Made by a program: the position numbers and the translations under genes
Shown here: in pieces, positions 29,094 through 38,769 of the stretch
How positions within the stretch are numbered: position 1 is the stretch's first letter
Layout of the letters: each line of letters opens with the position of its first letter
Source of the DNA: Bradyrhizobium sp. CSA112
GTDB taxonomy: Bacteria > Pseudomonadota > Alphaproteobacteria > Rhizobiales > Xanthobacteraceae
Direction of reading: 5' to 3'
Assembly: GCF_029051645.1 (NCBI RefSeq)
Contig: NZ_JAACFS010000033.1
Span: 1-64,000 of the forward strand
Length of the DNA stretch: 64,000 nucleotides
The notes under the pieces: model-generated
Told to the model about the DNA's origin: nothing
Seen by the model: only the letters and a program-made list of their open reading frames with translations
Database searches by the model: none

Positions 29094-30293
29094 TCAGGAC
29101 AGGGCGGCGCAGGCCGCTATGATGCGGTCGCAGGCGCGGGTGAGGTCCTCGAGCGACGAGGCATAGGAAATGCGGATATAGGGCGCGGCCATGAAGCCGC
29201 TGCCGGGCACGACGGCCACGGCGAAATCGTCGAGCAGATACATCGCAAAATCGGTGTCGGTTTCGATGACTTTGCCATCCGGCGTGTGCTTGCCGATAAC
29301 ACCCGCGCAGGAGGGGAAAACGTAGAAGGCGCCGTCTGGCATCCGGCACGTAAGTCCCTCGGCCTTGTTCAGCTTGGCGACAACGAAATCGCGGCGCTGC
29401 AGAAAGACGCTCGCGAATTCCTTGATATGGTTCCGGCCGCCGGTTAGCGCCTCGATGGCGGCATATTGCGAAATCGAGCTCGTGTGCGAGGAGGTCTGGC
29501 CTTGAATGAGGTTCATGGCCTTGATTAGCGCCAGAGGGCCCGCGCCATAACCGACGCGCCAGCCGGTCATTGCGTCCGCCTTGGACACGCCGTTGACCGT
29601 CAGCGTGCGCTCGAAGAGATCCGGCGCGACCGCGGCCATGGTGGCGAAGTCAACATCGTAGGTGAGCTTTTCATAGATGTCGTCGGATAGCACATGGACA
29701 TGGGCATGGCTGCGCAGCACGGCGGCGAGCGCCAGCAACTCGCCTCGGCTGTAGACCGCGCCAGTCGGATTGGACGGCGAGTTCAGCATCAGCCACTTGG
29801 TGCGCGGCGTGATCGCCGCCTCCAGCGCCTCGGGGCGGAGCTTGAATCCATGGAATTCATCGCAGGCAACGAGAACAGGCTTGCCGCCGGCGAGCGCCAC
29901 CATATCGGGATAAGAGACCCAGCACGGTATCGGGATCACCACCTCGTCGCCCGGATCGAGGCTGGCGAAGAGCGCGTTGAAGACGACCTGCTTTGCGCCG
30001 CAGCCCACCGTGATCTGCTCGATACCGTAATCGAGCGCGTGATCGCGACGGAAGCTCTCGCGGATCGCCTCGCGCAGCGGCTTGAGCCCTGCGACCGCTG
30101 TGTATTTCGTTCGCCCTTCCCGGATCGCCCGGATGCCGGCTTCGCAGACAGCGGGCGGCGTGTCGAAATCTGGTTCGCCCTGGCTGAGCGTAATCACATC
30201 GACGCCGGAATCGCGAAGTTCGGAGGCACGCGCCGTCATGGCCTTGGTTTCAGAGGGTCGGACGACCTTGAGCCGTTCTGCAACAAGAGACAA
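29094..30293 (-). CDS. palB: PLP aminotransferase, probable phosphonoalanine transaminase, copy A
   Basis: A 399-residue fold-type I aminotransferase of the aspartate aminotransferase class. The substrate loop (TLSQGEPDFDTP), the NSPSNPTGAVYS segment and the PLP lysine in NGVSKADAMTGWRVGYG are intact. It is 10 bases upstream of phosphonopyruvate hydrolase on the same strand, which points to the pathway phosphonoalanine to phosphonopyruvate to pyruvate plus phosphate, as in Variovorax sp. Pal2. The likely start is TTG 30293, because the conserved N-terminus MSLVAERL begins there. No ATG fits well upstream; ATG 30239 is an alternative. Copy B is frameshifted, so this copy supplies the activity. 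Confidence 0.85.
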   Translation of the reverse strand: MSLVAERLKVVRPSETKAMTARASELRDSGVDVITLSQGEPDFDTPPAVCEAGIRAIREGRTKYTAVAGLKPLREAIRESFRRDHALDYGIEQITVGCGAKQVVFNALFASLDPGDEVVIPIPCWVSYPDMVALAGGKPVLVACDEFHGFKLRPEALEAAITPRTKWLMLNSPSNPTGAVYSRGELLALAAVLRSHAHVHVLSDDIYEKLTYDVDFATMAAVAPDLFERTLTVNGVSKADAMTGWRVGYGAGPLALIKAMNLIQGQTSSHTSSISQYAAIEALTGGRNHIKEFASVFLQRRDFVVAKLNKAEGLTCRMPDGAFYVFPSCAGVIGKHTPDGKVIETDTDFAMYLLDDFAVAVVPGSGFMAAPYIRISYASSLEDLTRACDRIIAACAALS

Positions 30294-30429
30294 GATAGAA
30301 TGCCTGCGAAGTTCGAAGAAAATCTTTGACGGCTTCTAGTCCCTCTCAAACGGGCTAACCAATCCGGCTATCGCTTTTTTGAATGAAATGATCGAAAGTT
30401 ACGATACCTTACGGTTGCATCGCCGGGCA

Positions 30430-31290
30430 CGGCCTTCTTGCAGACGTGCGTCATCCAACGGCAGAAGGCACGAGCAAGATCCGAAGTACGGCTACGATCG
30501 ACTGCATAGGCGCGGTACTGCATGCCGCTTGGGACCCGCGTGCGTCCGGCAGCACGGCAAGATAAGGCCCCGGGAATAGGTCTGAGATAAGGACTTGCAG
30601 GCAGCCAGCAGGGATTAGCCGGTCGTCACCACCGGACGGGCGAGGTCGTGATGGTCATAGTGCTGGCCGAGCACGCCATCGCCGCTCTTCATGTTCTTGA
30701 TGTTCTCTTGGTCGCAGCCAAGTGGGAAGCTCGTCCGGTCAGGAGATAACCGTCAGCAGCGGGATAGAAGAAGCGCGGCAAGTCCACGTCCGGCGAGGGA
30801 TTGCGGGGCACCCACGCGAGACCAGTTGCTCATTCATAGAATCCCAAGGGACCGAAGGATCCGACAGCTCAAGCTCGCGCGTGATCAGCACGTCGAAGCT
30901 ATCCGCGGTCGAGGGCATGAACCGTGAGCTGCTGACGCACCGCCCACGAATCTCGGATGAGAATGCCTGTAAGTTGGGAACAAACAACGTGCAGCCAAAG
31001 ATTGTGAGCGAGATGCGCACACGATGCGGTTCACCTTCGTCTCGTCGCCTCCGCCTTAGACGGTGAGCAGGATCGTCCACAGCGGCCCGGCGCATTGATG
31101 AAAAAAACGATTGGGCGGTCAATTCGCTGTTGCGACCGCGCTGCTCGATCAGCTTCGAGCCGAGATGGGTGTTCTAGGCCAGCGAAATGCGGCTGACCGA
31201 ACTTTGGGTCATGCCGAGGCTCTTCGCAGCGCGCGGCACGTTCTGTTCCCGAGCGATCTCCACGAAGGCGCGCACCGCTTTGAGCGACAG
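30430..31290 (-). pseudogene. second LysR gene of the module, copy A, decayed
   Basis: The minus strand reads in several frames: an HTH start near 31290 (AVRAFVEIARE), then LFVPNLQAFSSEI, DSFDVLITRELELSDPS, NEQLVSRG, and a C-terminal PSGMQYRAYAVDRS near 30500. It is homologous to the intact LysR at 26885-27793 but more diverged, with at least four frame breaks. The matching, also decayed gene of copy B is at 38770-39640, so the decay at least partly predates or parallels the duplication. Confidence 0.8.
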
Positions 31291-31369
31291 CCCTAATAAG
31301 CCTCGGTCAGTGTTTTGGTTAGGGGTCTTGGCCGTGTAAAAACGCCGTCCCAGGCAAGTCGGTGAGAAG

Positions 31370-31870
31370 CCAAGGCGCCCGTTCGGTCTCAGGCCACGAT
31401 TGCAGCCATCAGCGGCTTGGTCCCGATGATGTTCATGACCCGTGTCAGATTACAGGCCAGGACCGAGAGAGCCATCTCGGCGGCTCTTTTGGAAGCGTCT
31501 TGGTAAGGAAGTGTGTCGCCGCCATCCGAGCCTTCATCGTGCCGAACGGATGCTCGACCGTCTCGCGACGCTGGCGCATGGCTTGTTGGTCTGCGTCAAG
31601 GCGCTGCTGCACAGCCTCGAGCAGATGCTCATTCTCCGATCGCGTGATGCGCCGCTCTGGCCCGGTCGTACATTGCGATTTGAGCAAACAATTTTAACAG
31701 GCCGAGGTCCAGTAGCGCCGCAGCATCTTGCCGTCTTCTTCGTTTGTGTAGCGATACGGCAGTCGCTCCCCCAGCTGGACAGCGATAGGCGTCTTCCTCA
31801 ATGACTTCCAAGGAAGGTGCGCGCTCCGTTGAAGTGAACGGATGCGCGCGCCAGCGTTTGAGCAATCGCG
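31370..31870 (-). pseudogene. IS1182-family transposase C-terminal fragment
   Basis: The minus strand reads RRETVEHPFGTMKARMAATH, then FLTKTLPK and a shifted LSVLAYNLTRV-like end, the well-conserved C-terminus of IS1182/IS5-like transposases. Upstream frames give RRITRSENEHLLEAVQQRLD. The N-terminal part is absent and the start side is frameshifted. It separates the decayed LysR from the transporter scrap in copy A. Confidence 0.8.
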
Positions 31871-32107
31871 ATCACAGGGGCCTTGCGCGTCACCGCTAGG
31901 GCTCTATTAGATAGAGAAGCGCTCTATCAATCCGGCGCGTCATAAGCTCCACGAAGCTTTTCCTGCACGTTGCGCAGCGATCCGGCGCACCATCCGCCTG
32001 TTGGCGCTCGTTCCAGCTGGTGGGACGGCCTTGCACCGATGACTCGCGATTGGTAGCGCGATCAGCTCTTCAGCCAAGAAGTCGGATTGGATGGCGGCGC
32101 GTTCTCA

Positions 32108-32250
32108 CGCTAATCCATCGCCAAATCAGAACGGTCCATCACATTAGTTGATCTCTGTCACCGGCCTATTGCTTCCCAACGCTACTGCGTCGGCAGAAAT
32201 GAGTTCGGCAAGGAGAGGGCATGGCATTCCCAACTAAGTGCGTTGACTTA
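32108..32250 (+). repeat. dispersed repeat, copy 2
   Basis: Matches 25355-25490 in the same orientation. Sequence between 31870 and 32440 otherwise shows no recognisable gene. Confidence 0.7.
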
Positions 32251-32439
32251 TATCGTTACGGCTTTGCGCAGCCTGAATTGACGGCCAGTGTTATTCGTCC
32301 TCATCGAATTGCGAGCGCACTGATCGATCGCTTGTGCGAGCCGACCGTGTAGAAGGCCGACGGCGCGCGCCTCATGTCGTTGATGGGCGAACGAAGCACG
32401 TCGGCATGAGGCCTCAAGATGCGCATCTCCTCGCGCGCG

Positions 32440-32511
32440 AGGTCGACTGGTTGCGACGGCAGCCAGGAACAGGCGCCGCGTCGGTCACGCCGATCCGGGA
32501 GTTGGCTTGAT
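32440..32511 (+). pseudogene. 3' scrap of an ABC transporter ATPase gene
   Basis: The frame ending LRRQPGTGAASVTPIRELA-stop matches the last residues of the ATPase encoded at 39816-40994 (LRRQVGSGRASVTPIREITR). Nothing else of that gene is left here. It shows that copy A of the duplication once ran into the same transporter as copy B. Confidence 0.6.
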
Positions 32512-32608
32512 GGGAACGTGTCTCTCCCTCGTTAGCTGAGCACGACGCGTTACGGACTAACACAGACATCTACGCTTTCTCTTTCCTACGTGAAAAACAT
32601 AGGGGTCT

Positions 32609-34252
32609 ATGTTTGCGTACTTTGTGGGGACTTCAGTGCTAAAAAAATCGGTTCGATCAATGTCTATCCGAGAAAGCTCTAAACTTGCGCGGCCACAGCC
32701 ATCCGGTAGGTTGATGGCATCGCGATGGATCGTGACTAGCGCCCTGGTTGGTTGCGTAATTTCGTATTCACCTTCTGTGGCTCGGGCCGATTCCTCTGAC
32801 GATCTGAGGCAAGAGCTGAAACGTTTGCAGGCTCGCGTTCAATCACTTGAAGCGACTGAGCAAACTGGCTCGCGAAGCGATCGTGCAGCGGCTAAGGCGG
32901 CGAGACAGGCACAAAAGGAGGCAGAGGAGGCTCGGGCACGCGCGGAGGAGGCGCGACTGGCGGCTGAAGCTGCTCGTGCGAAGGCGCAAGCAGCGCAGAG
33001 TGGAGCAGATCCACTGCAAGGAAGCTTCCCCGGGAGCATGCGAATCCCGGGTACAGGGACATCCTTTAAGATTTCCGGCTATGCAAAGGTTCATGCCTAC
33101 GGAGATCTCGGACCACGCAACAGATCCGACAACATTGCAGTCGCGTCCATTCCGCTATCGAGGGGGGCGCTCGGCGCTCAAACGCCAGGCGACGTCTCTG
33201 TCGGAGCTCGATGGTCTCGAGTGGGTCTTGATGTAAGAACGCCGATTAGCGAAAGCTTTGGAGCTGCTCGTACCTTCTTCGAGGTTGATTTCGCGGGGCA
33301 GTCCGACCCTACGAGTCAGACAACTGCATCGAGCTTCAGTACAAGACTTAGGCTAGCGTTTGGAGAATTCGGCCAAACTGATGGTTGGGGTTCCGTAGTT
33401 GCAGGGCAAACCTACTCGGTATTCTGCGACGCAACACTTAACCCGCTACGTAGCGTCTCTGATTGGACGACGCCCGGAACGAGCGCCGTGCGCCAAGCAG
33501 CCATTCAATACAGCAAGAGCTATGGATCGACGACGTTTAGTGTGGGGTTGGAGAACACGTACAGTGACGTCACAAGTACAACTGGAACGACCTATCCCGA
33601 TTCTAGTGGTGGCGCGGGCTTTGGCTTGAGTGGGACTCCAGATGGTGCCGCGAGAGTCCTCTGGCGTGGAGAGAGCGCGTTTTTCGCCCTGCGAGGCATG
33701 GTTCGGAATATCGAGATCAACAATGAGGCTGCTATTCCTGGTCAACGCTATCGCGCGTCGACTTTGGGCTATGGTATTGGCGCGACCGGTGGGCTGAACC
33801 TTTTGGACGGTCGTCTGGCGCTATTTGCGACGGCCAACTATGGACCTGGTATCGGTCGTTATCTCATCACGGTCAGTCAAGGATTTGGTGCCGTAACCAA
33901 CTTCGGCTTGCCCGGCGTAACTGCTCAGAGGGCTCAAATCGATACCGTAACGGCGACCGCTGGCCTTGTTGGGCTGCAGTACAAGTTCCTTCCAAATCTC
34001 CAGGCTAATGCCCTCGTTTCAGTCACTAGCCTGAACTACCCCAGCTATGTGACCCAATTCACGACAACCTCGAGTGCGATCAACACGAACTTGTGGGCCA
34101 CGAGTGTCAACCTGATCTACAGCCCTGTGCCATTGGTCGACCTGGGTATTGAGTATTTGCATGGATCGCGCGCACTGGTGGTTCCCGACGCGAACGGGGT
34201 TGTCGGTGGAACAGCTGACCGTGTTCACGGCATGGTCCTCGTTCGCTTCTAG
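32609..34252 (+). CDS. DcaP-like outer-membrane porin
   Basis: An outer-membrane channel of about 510-547 residues. A signal peptide ends at SYSPSVARA (start MASRWIVTSALVG at 32715). A predicted periplasmic coiled coil follows (DDLRQELKRLQARVQSLEA, then an alanine/glutamate/arginine repeat to about residue 130), and then a long beta-rich barrel ending in the outer-membrane signature VHGMVLVRF. This layout is that of DcaP-type porins, which admit dicarboxylates and other small anions. Starts at 32609, 32661 or 32715 are possible. Its position between the two phosphonate modules, with its 3' end duplicated next to copy A, suggests that it belongs to the module and admits a phosphonate (inference). 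Confidence 0.88.
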   Translation: MFAYFVGTSVLKKSVRSMSIRESSKLARPQPSGRLMASRWIVTSALVGCVISYSPSVARADSSDDLRQELKRLQARVQSLEATEQTGSRSDRAAAKAARQAQKEAEEARARAEEARLAAEAARAKAQAAQSGADPLQGSFPGSMRIPGTGTSFKISGYAKVHAYGDLGPRNRSDNIAVASIPLSRGALGAQTPGDVSVGARWSRVGLDVRTPISESFGAARTFFEVDFAGQSDPTSQTTASSFSTRLRLAFGEFGQTDGWGSVVAGQTYSVFCDATLNPLRSVSDWTTPGTSAVRQAAIQYSKSYGSTTFSVGLENTYSDVTSTTGTTYPDSSGGAGFGLSGTPDGAARVLWRGESAFFALRGMVRNIEINNEAAIPGQRYRASTLGYGIGATGGLNLLDGRLALFATANYGPGIGRYLITVSQGFGAVTNFGLPGVTAQRAQIDTVTATAGLVGLQYKFLPNLQANALVSVTSLNYPSYVTQFTTTSSAINTNLWATSVNLIYSPVPLVDLGIEYLHGSRALVVPDANGVVGGTADRVHGMVLVRF

Positions 34253-34293
34253 CCACCATAGTGCTTGAGCATTGCTGGCTGAGCGCAACACAA

Positions 34294-34315
34294 ACGCTCT
34301 CTTACGAGAGGGCGC
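34294..34315 (+). terminator. porin terminator hairpin
   Basis: ACGCTCTCT-TACG-AGAGGGCGC, 42 bases after the porin stop. It is the slightly mismatched counterpart of the perfect hairpin at 26605-26626. Confidence 0.65.
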
Positions 34316-34624
34316 CATTAGCAGGAACAAGCAAGGGATGATGAGGCCTGGAGAGCTTGCGGAGGAGACCAAGAATGGTTTCTCGTCGTCGAAATAAGGG
34401 ACACAAAACGAAAACTTCTGTTCGTTGCAGCAACTAATGTTCCCGCAGCTTGATGCAGCTACCGCAATACACTCTGTGCGCGAGGAGTAGCGGTCTTCTT
34501 ATGGCGTCGACTTTCAAGACCTCCGTCACAAAACACGCCGCGTGCAATGCCACTTAGAGGTGCTGCGATGGTCTCATGCGATATTAAGCCGCTTCCGGAA
34601 GAGCGGCCTTTTTACAAAGGCGGA

Positions 34625-35278
34625 GGTAAGTATCCCCCGGCAGAGCCGGGGGCTTTAGGTATTGGGCCGCTCGAAGCGGCAGTCTGGGTCGCTAACGCGA
34701 CCCTACATTTGTTGGCCACCTGAAGGTGGCCGATCAACGCCACAAATTCATTTGCTCCAAGCGGCTGTCCTCTTGCTCCTGGTTTCTGATGTACTCCCGT
34801 ATCACCGCTTCGTCCCGACCTACGGTCGAGACGAAGTACCCTCTCGCCCAAAAATGCTGGCCTACAAAATTGCGTTTCTTCTCTCCGTATACACGGGCCA
34901 AATGGATCGCACTTTTACCCTTGATAAACCCGACCACCTGCGAGACTGCGGCGGAATCGAAATCATCATGTGAACGTGATCCGGCATCAGATGACCTTCT
35001 TCGATCCGGCTTTCCTTTTGTTGTGCCAGCTTGCGAAACACATCCCCGAGGTGCCGCCTCAACTCTCCGTAAAGCGTCTTCCTGCGGCACTTGGGAATGA
35101 ACACAATATGATATTTGCACTCCCACTTGCTGTGGCTTAGGCTCTCGTACTCGTCCATCGTCAAACTTCCTTTCGTGTGCGTGGTGGCTCACGATCAGAA
35201 GTTTCGGCGATGGGCGACTGCCGTAAATGTCAAACTTATGCTGCCTCCCCGGCAGAGCCGGGGGGTCTCCCGGTTATG
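34625..35278 (-). mobile_element. IS200-type insertion sequence with an empty-site reference
   Basis: The unit of about 654 bp is absent from the paralogous copy A, where AAAGGCGGA joins directly to CTAGCCACCGG (26917-26936). Here the same flanks lie at 34616-34624 and 35279 onward, with no target-site duplication, as expected for IS200/IS605 elements. Subterminal hairpins built on CCCCCGGCAGAGCCGGGGG lie at about 34634-34652 and 35247-35265. The insertion lies in the 3' end of the copy B LysR gene. Confidence 0.88.
34734..35164 (-). pseudogene. tnpA: IS200-family TnpA (Y1 transposase), frameshifted
   Basis: The reading starts at ATG 35164 (MTMDEYESLSHSKWECKYHI) and includes the HUH motif in LMPDHVHMMISIPP. 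It shifts frame near 34940 and continues as VVGFIKGKSAIHLARVYGEK, with the region containing the catalytic tyrosine further on (VIREYIRNQEQ). About 143 residues in total, a normal length. The single frameshift makes it probably inactive. Confidence 0.85.
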
Positions 35279-35316
35279 CTAGCCACCGGCAAAAAGCACG
35301 AGCGATTTCGGGATTG

Positions 35317-36144
35317 TCACTCCGCGACCGCATACGCCCGATATTGCATGCCGCTGGGAGTCCGTGATCCCGGTATCACGTGCAGAAGGCCTCGGCGCAC
35401 CAGATCGCTGACAATAATTTCGGGCGCGACCAGAAGGCATTTTCCGGTCATGATCGCCGGAAGAGCAAGGTAATTGTGATCATACCGCGCCCCCGACTTT
35501 ATGTCTTTAGAGGTCAGGTTGATTGCCCTCAGCCAGGTGGGCAGTATGTCGGGCCGGGACGTGATGTTCAGAATCGGCATTGAGCGAACAACTGAGAGGC
35601 TCTTGCCACCTGCGTGATTTGGAGAGCCGACGCAGACGAGTTGCTCGTTGTAGAGTTCCCAATCGTCGGCCGGTTCGATGACGGAAAGGTCGCGTGTAAT
35701 CAAGATGTCGAAATCGTCGGAGGATGTCGGCATAGACAGCGAACTAATCACATCCACGATTACGCCGCCCATTTCAGCAGAGAATGCTTGGAGATTCGGA
35801 ATCAGAAAGGAGTAGGCGAAGGTCGAGAGAGACGTACGGACCACAAGCCGATTGGCGTCCAGACGATTCCGCCGGCGCATGCTTTTAGCGGTGAAGCACA
35901 CTGTATCTAGCGGTTCGGCAACTGTGTTCGCAAAAAGCCTTCCGAATTCCGTCAATTCGCATCGCCTGCCGCGTCGCTCCGTGAGGTCCGCGCCGAGATA
36001 GTCTTGCAGCACGGCCAGATAGCGGCTGACCGAGCTCTGGGTCGTTCCCAATGCGCTAGCAGCGCGCGTCACGCTTCGTTCTCGCGCGATAGTCACGAAC
36101 GCCCGGATCGCATTGAGGGGCACTTCATTGTCTTCGCTAGCCAT
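35317..36144 (-). pseudogene. LysR-family regulator, copy B, C-terminally truncated
   Basis: About 90 percent identical to the intact copy A LysR through residue 272. Then a 2-base deletion near 35325 shifts the frame and ends the protein at YRAYAVAE. The original last codons are further separated by the IS200 insertion (34625-35278). The DNA-binding domain (HTH near residues 9-66) and most of the ligand domain are intact, so partial function or DNA binding is possible. Confidence 0.88.
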
Positions 36145-36479
36145 CTTCTATTCCGGCAACTTCGGGAATGTCCGCCAGTTTTCACGGCAGGCCATTGCCA
36201 AAGATGAATGTCCCATCACACTATTCCATGTTTTTAGCCGGATTGCTGCTTATCAACGGTATCTCGCGCGCAAAAACAACCTCTGGCCTAGGCCGATACG
36301 GTCGGCGCGATCGCCTTAATAGTTAAATTGATTTCGGGCGCGTTCTCCAGAGGCCCATCTTAAGAGCGCCCTGGGAATGGTCGCCACCAATCGCTCGAAC
36401 GCTCTTCTCGCAGTCGACAACACGCAATTTTCGGGAGGAGAAAGCGTCAAATCAAGTTTTCCGATTAACAGCGCGCGAG
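36145..36479. other. upstream region of LysR copy B
   Basis: No gene is recognised. It corresponds to 27794-28131 of copy A with about 80-85 percent identity by eye. A shared GCCGATACGGTCGGCGCGATC segment (36290-36310) is nearly palindromic around its centre and may be an operator of the LysR gene. Confidence 0.45.
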
Positions 36480-36510
36480 GATAGCGCCTGAGCGGAGCTC
36501 AGGCGCTATC
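36480..36510 (-). terminator. perfect 13-bp hairpin overlapping the palA copy B stop codon
   Basis: GATAGCGCCTGAG and its exact complement flank a 5-nt CGGAG loop. The hairpin contains the stop codon of the gene above it on the minus strand. There is no U-run, so it may act as an mRNA 3' stabiliser or an attenuating terminator. The copy A version is weaker. Confidence 0.6.
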
Positions 36511-37428
36511 TATCGTGTTGAAATCCTGATAGTCCCGGCGGTGAAGCGTACGTTCAACAAGGAAGCGAGCTTCAGCTGCTTTAACCTCGTTCATCTTCTG
36601 GAGTCTGAAGATCTCCTCCACCGGCAGAATGTCCTTGTGGACGTTCTGGGCGCCGCCGTTGGCGATTATCCGGCGGAAGGTCTCCTGCATGGCAGTTGCA
36701 GCAGCGCGGATGCCGTAATTGCCATAGATCATCATTCGGATGTTGCAAGGTGCCTTGACCCGTTCGGCATCGAGATCCGGGTAGGCGTTCGGGACTATCA
36801 CCAGCGGCACTGATCCGGTCCAAGCGCGCGAAAAGCTTTCAATCTCCAAGGGATCCTTCTTTTTCGAATGGATCAGGATCATGTCGGCGCCAGCCTCCAC
36901 ATAGGCTTGCGCGCGATGCAGGGCTTCCGCTTCGCCGAGGTCTGCGATGAGGGCTTCCGTGCGGGCGATGACCAGAAAATCCGGGTCGCGTCTTGTCGCA
37001 ACGGCGGCCTCGATCTTACCCCGAAACTCCTCAATGCGCAGCAGTTCCTGGCGGCTGCCGGCCACAACAAGGCTCGTCACTTTCGGAAAGATCTTGTCCT
37101 CGATAACAACGGCGCTGGCGCCGGCCCGCTCGTACTCGCCGATGGCATAGATGACATTGATCGCATTGCCATAACCTGTATCGATGTCGGCGATAATCGG
37201 CAGCGTCGTGCGTCCGGCGATCGCCCGTAGCATGTCGAGATGCTGTGTCATCGAGATCAGGCTCATATCCGGCAGGCCGTAAAGCGCCGACAGCTCGAAG
37301 CCGGAGGCCCACAGGCCGTCGAATCCGGCTTCTTCTGCGAGGATCGCCGACAGCGGGCTATGGGCGGCCATGATGTGGACAAGCTTGGTCTCGGCCATGC
37401 GGGCGCGGAGGCGTTTGTCAGGGGACAT
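36499..37428 (-). CDS. palA: phosphonopyruvate hydrolase, copy B (full length)
   Basis: A 309-residue near-duplicate of the product of 28211-29083, with the same catalytic set: ADIDTG, the loop EDKIFPKVTS with threonine where PEP mutase has asparagine, IARTEALI, and ILIHSKKK. It retains the C-terminal segment RFLVERTLHRRDYQDF that copy A has lost to a frameshift. There is a one-residue insertion relative to copy A (VVAGSRQE versus VAGGRQE). It lies 11 bases after the broken palB copy B on the same strand and would rely on expression from upstream. Of the two hydrolase genes this is the more complete. Confidence 0.88.
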   Translation of the reverse strand: MSPDKRLRARMAETKLVHIMAAHSPLSAILAEEAGFDGLWASGFELSALYGLPDMSLISMTQHLDMLRAIAGRTTLPIIADIDTGYGNAINVIYAIGEYERAGASAVVIEDKIFPKVTSLVVAGSRQELLRIEEFRGKIEAAVATRRDPDFLVIARTEALIADLGEAEALHRAQAYVEAGADMILIHSKKKDPLEIESFSRAWTGSVPLVIVPNAYPDLDAERVKAPCNIRMMIYGNYGIRAAATAMQETFRRIIANGGAQNVHKDILPVEEIFRLQKMNEVKAAEARFLVERTLHRRDYQDFNTIDSA

Positions 37429-37439
37429 CGGGAGGTCTT

Positions 37440-38631
37440 TCAGGACAAGGCCGCGCAGGCGGCGATAATGCGGTCGCAGGCGCGGGTGAGGTCCTCAAGC
37501 GAGGAGGCATAGGAAATGCGGATATAGGGCGAGGCCATGAAGCCGCTGCCAGGCACGACGGCCACGGCGAAATCGTCGAGCAGATACATGGCGAAATCAG
37601 TATCGGTTTCGATCAGCTTGCCGTCCGGCGTGCGCTTGCCGATAACACCGGCGCAGGAGGGGAAAACGTAGAAGGCACCGTCCGGCACGCGGCACGAAAG
37701 CCCCTCGGCTTGGTTCAACTTGGTGACGACGAGGTCCCGGCGCTGCAGAAAAGCGCTCGCGAATTCCTCGATATGGTCCCGACCGCCGGACAGCGCCTCG
37801 ATGGCGGCGTATTGCGAAATCGAGCTGGTGTGCGAGGAGGTCTGGCCTTGGATTAGGTTCATGGCCTTGATCAGCGCCAGAGGCCCCGCGCCATAACCGA
37901 CGCGCCATCCGGTCATTGCGTCGGCCTTGGACACACCGTTGACTGTCAGCGTGCGCTGGTAGAGGTCTGGCGCGACCGCGGCCATGGTAGCGAAGTCACT
38001 GTTATAGGTGAGCTTTTCATAGATGTCATCGGACAGCACATGGACATGGGCATGGCGGCGCAGCACCACGGCGAGCGCGAGCAACTCGCCTCGGCTGTAG
38101 ACCGCACCGGTCGGATTGGACGGCGAGTTCAGCATCAGCCACTTGGTGCGCGGCGTGATCGCCGCCTCCAGCCCTTCGGGGCGCAGCTTGAAGCCATGGA
38201 ATTCATCGCAGGCGACGAGAACCGGTTTGCCGCCGGCGAGCGCCACCATATCGGGATAGGAGACCCAGCACGGCGTGGGGATCACCACCTCCTCCCCCGG
38301 ATCGAGGCTGGCGAAGAGCGCGTTGAAGACGACCTGCTGTGGCGCCACAGCACCGTGATCTGCTCGATACCGTAATCGAGCCCGTGATCGCGGCCGAAGC
38401 TCTTGCGGATTGCCTCGCGCAGCGGCTTGATCCCGGCGATCGCCGTGTATTTCGTCCGCCCCTCGCCCGGATGCCGGCCTCGCGGACAGCGGACGGCGTA
38501 TCGAAATCCGGTTCGCGCTGGCTGAGGGTGATCACATCGACGCCCTGATCGCGCAGCTCGGCGGCACGCGCCGTCATGGCCTTGGTTTCTGAGGGGCGGA
38601 CGACGTTGAGGCGTTCTGCAACGAGAGACAA
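37440..38631 (-). pseudogene. palB: phosphonoalanine transaminase, copy B, two frameshifts
   Basis: Homologous along its length to 29094-30293. The start (SLVAERLNVVRPSETKAMTA) is in one frame. A 4-base deletion near 38466 and a 1-base deletion near 38345 move the reading, after which 37440-38348 is open from QVVFNALFASLDPG to the end. The conserved SQGEPDFD has become SQREPDFD. The PLP lysine segment NGVSKADAMTGW is intact, but the full protein cannot be made. Confidence 0.9.
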
Positions 38632-38769
38632 AATAGAATGCCTAGCGAAGCTAGAGGGAAGATTTTCGATGGCTTCTACTTGCTCGCAAAACAGTCTAAC
38701 CAATCGGGCCATCGCGTTTTTGAACGAAATGATCGAAAGATGCGATATTTGCGATGCATCGCCGGACAC

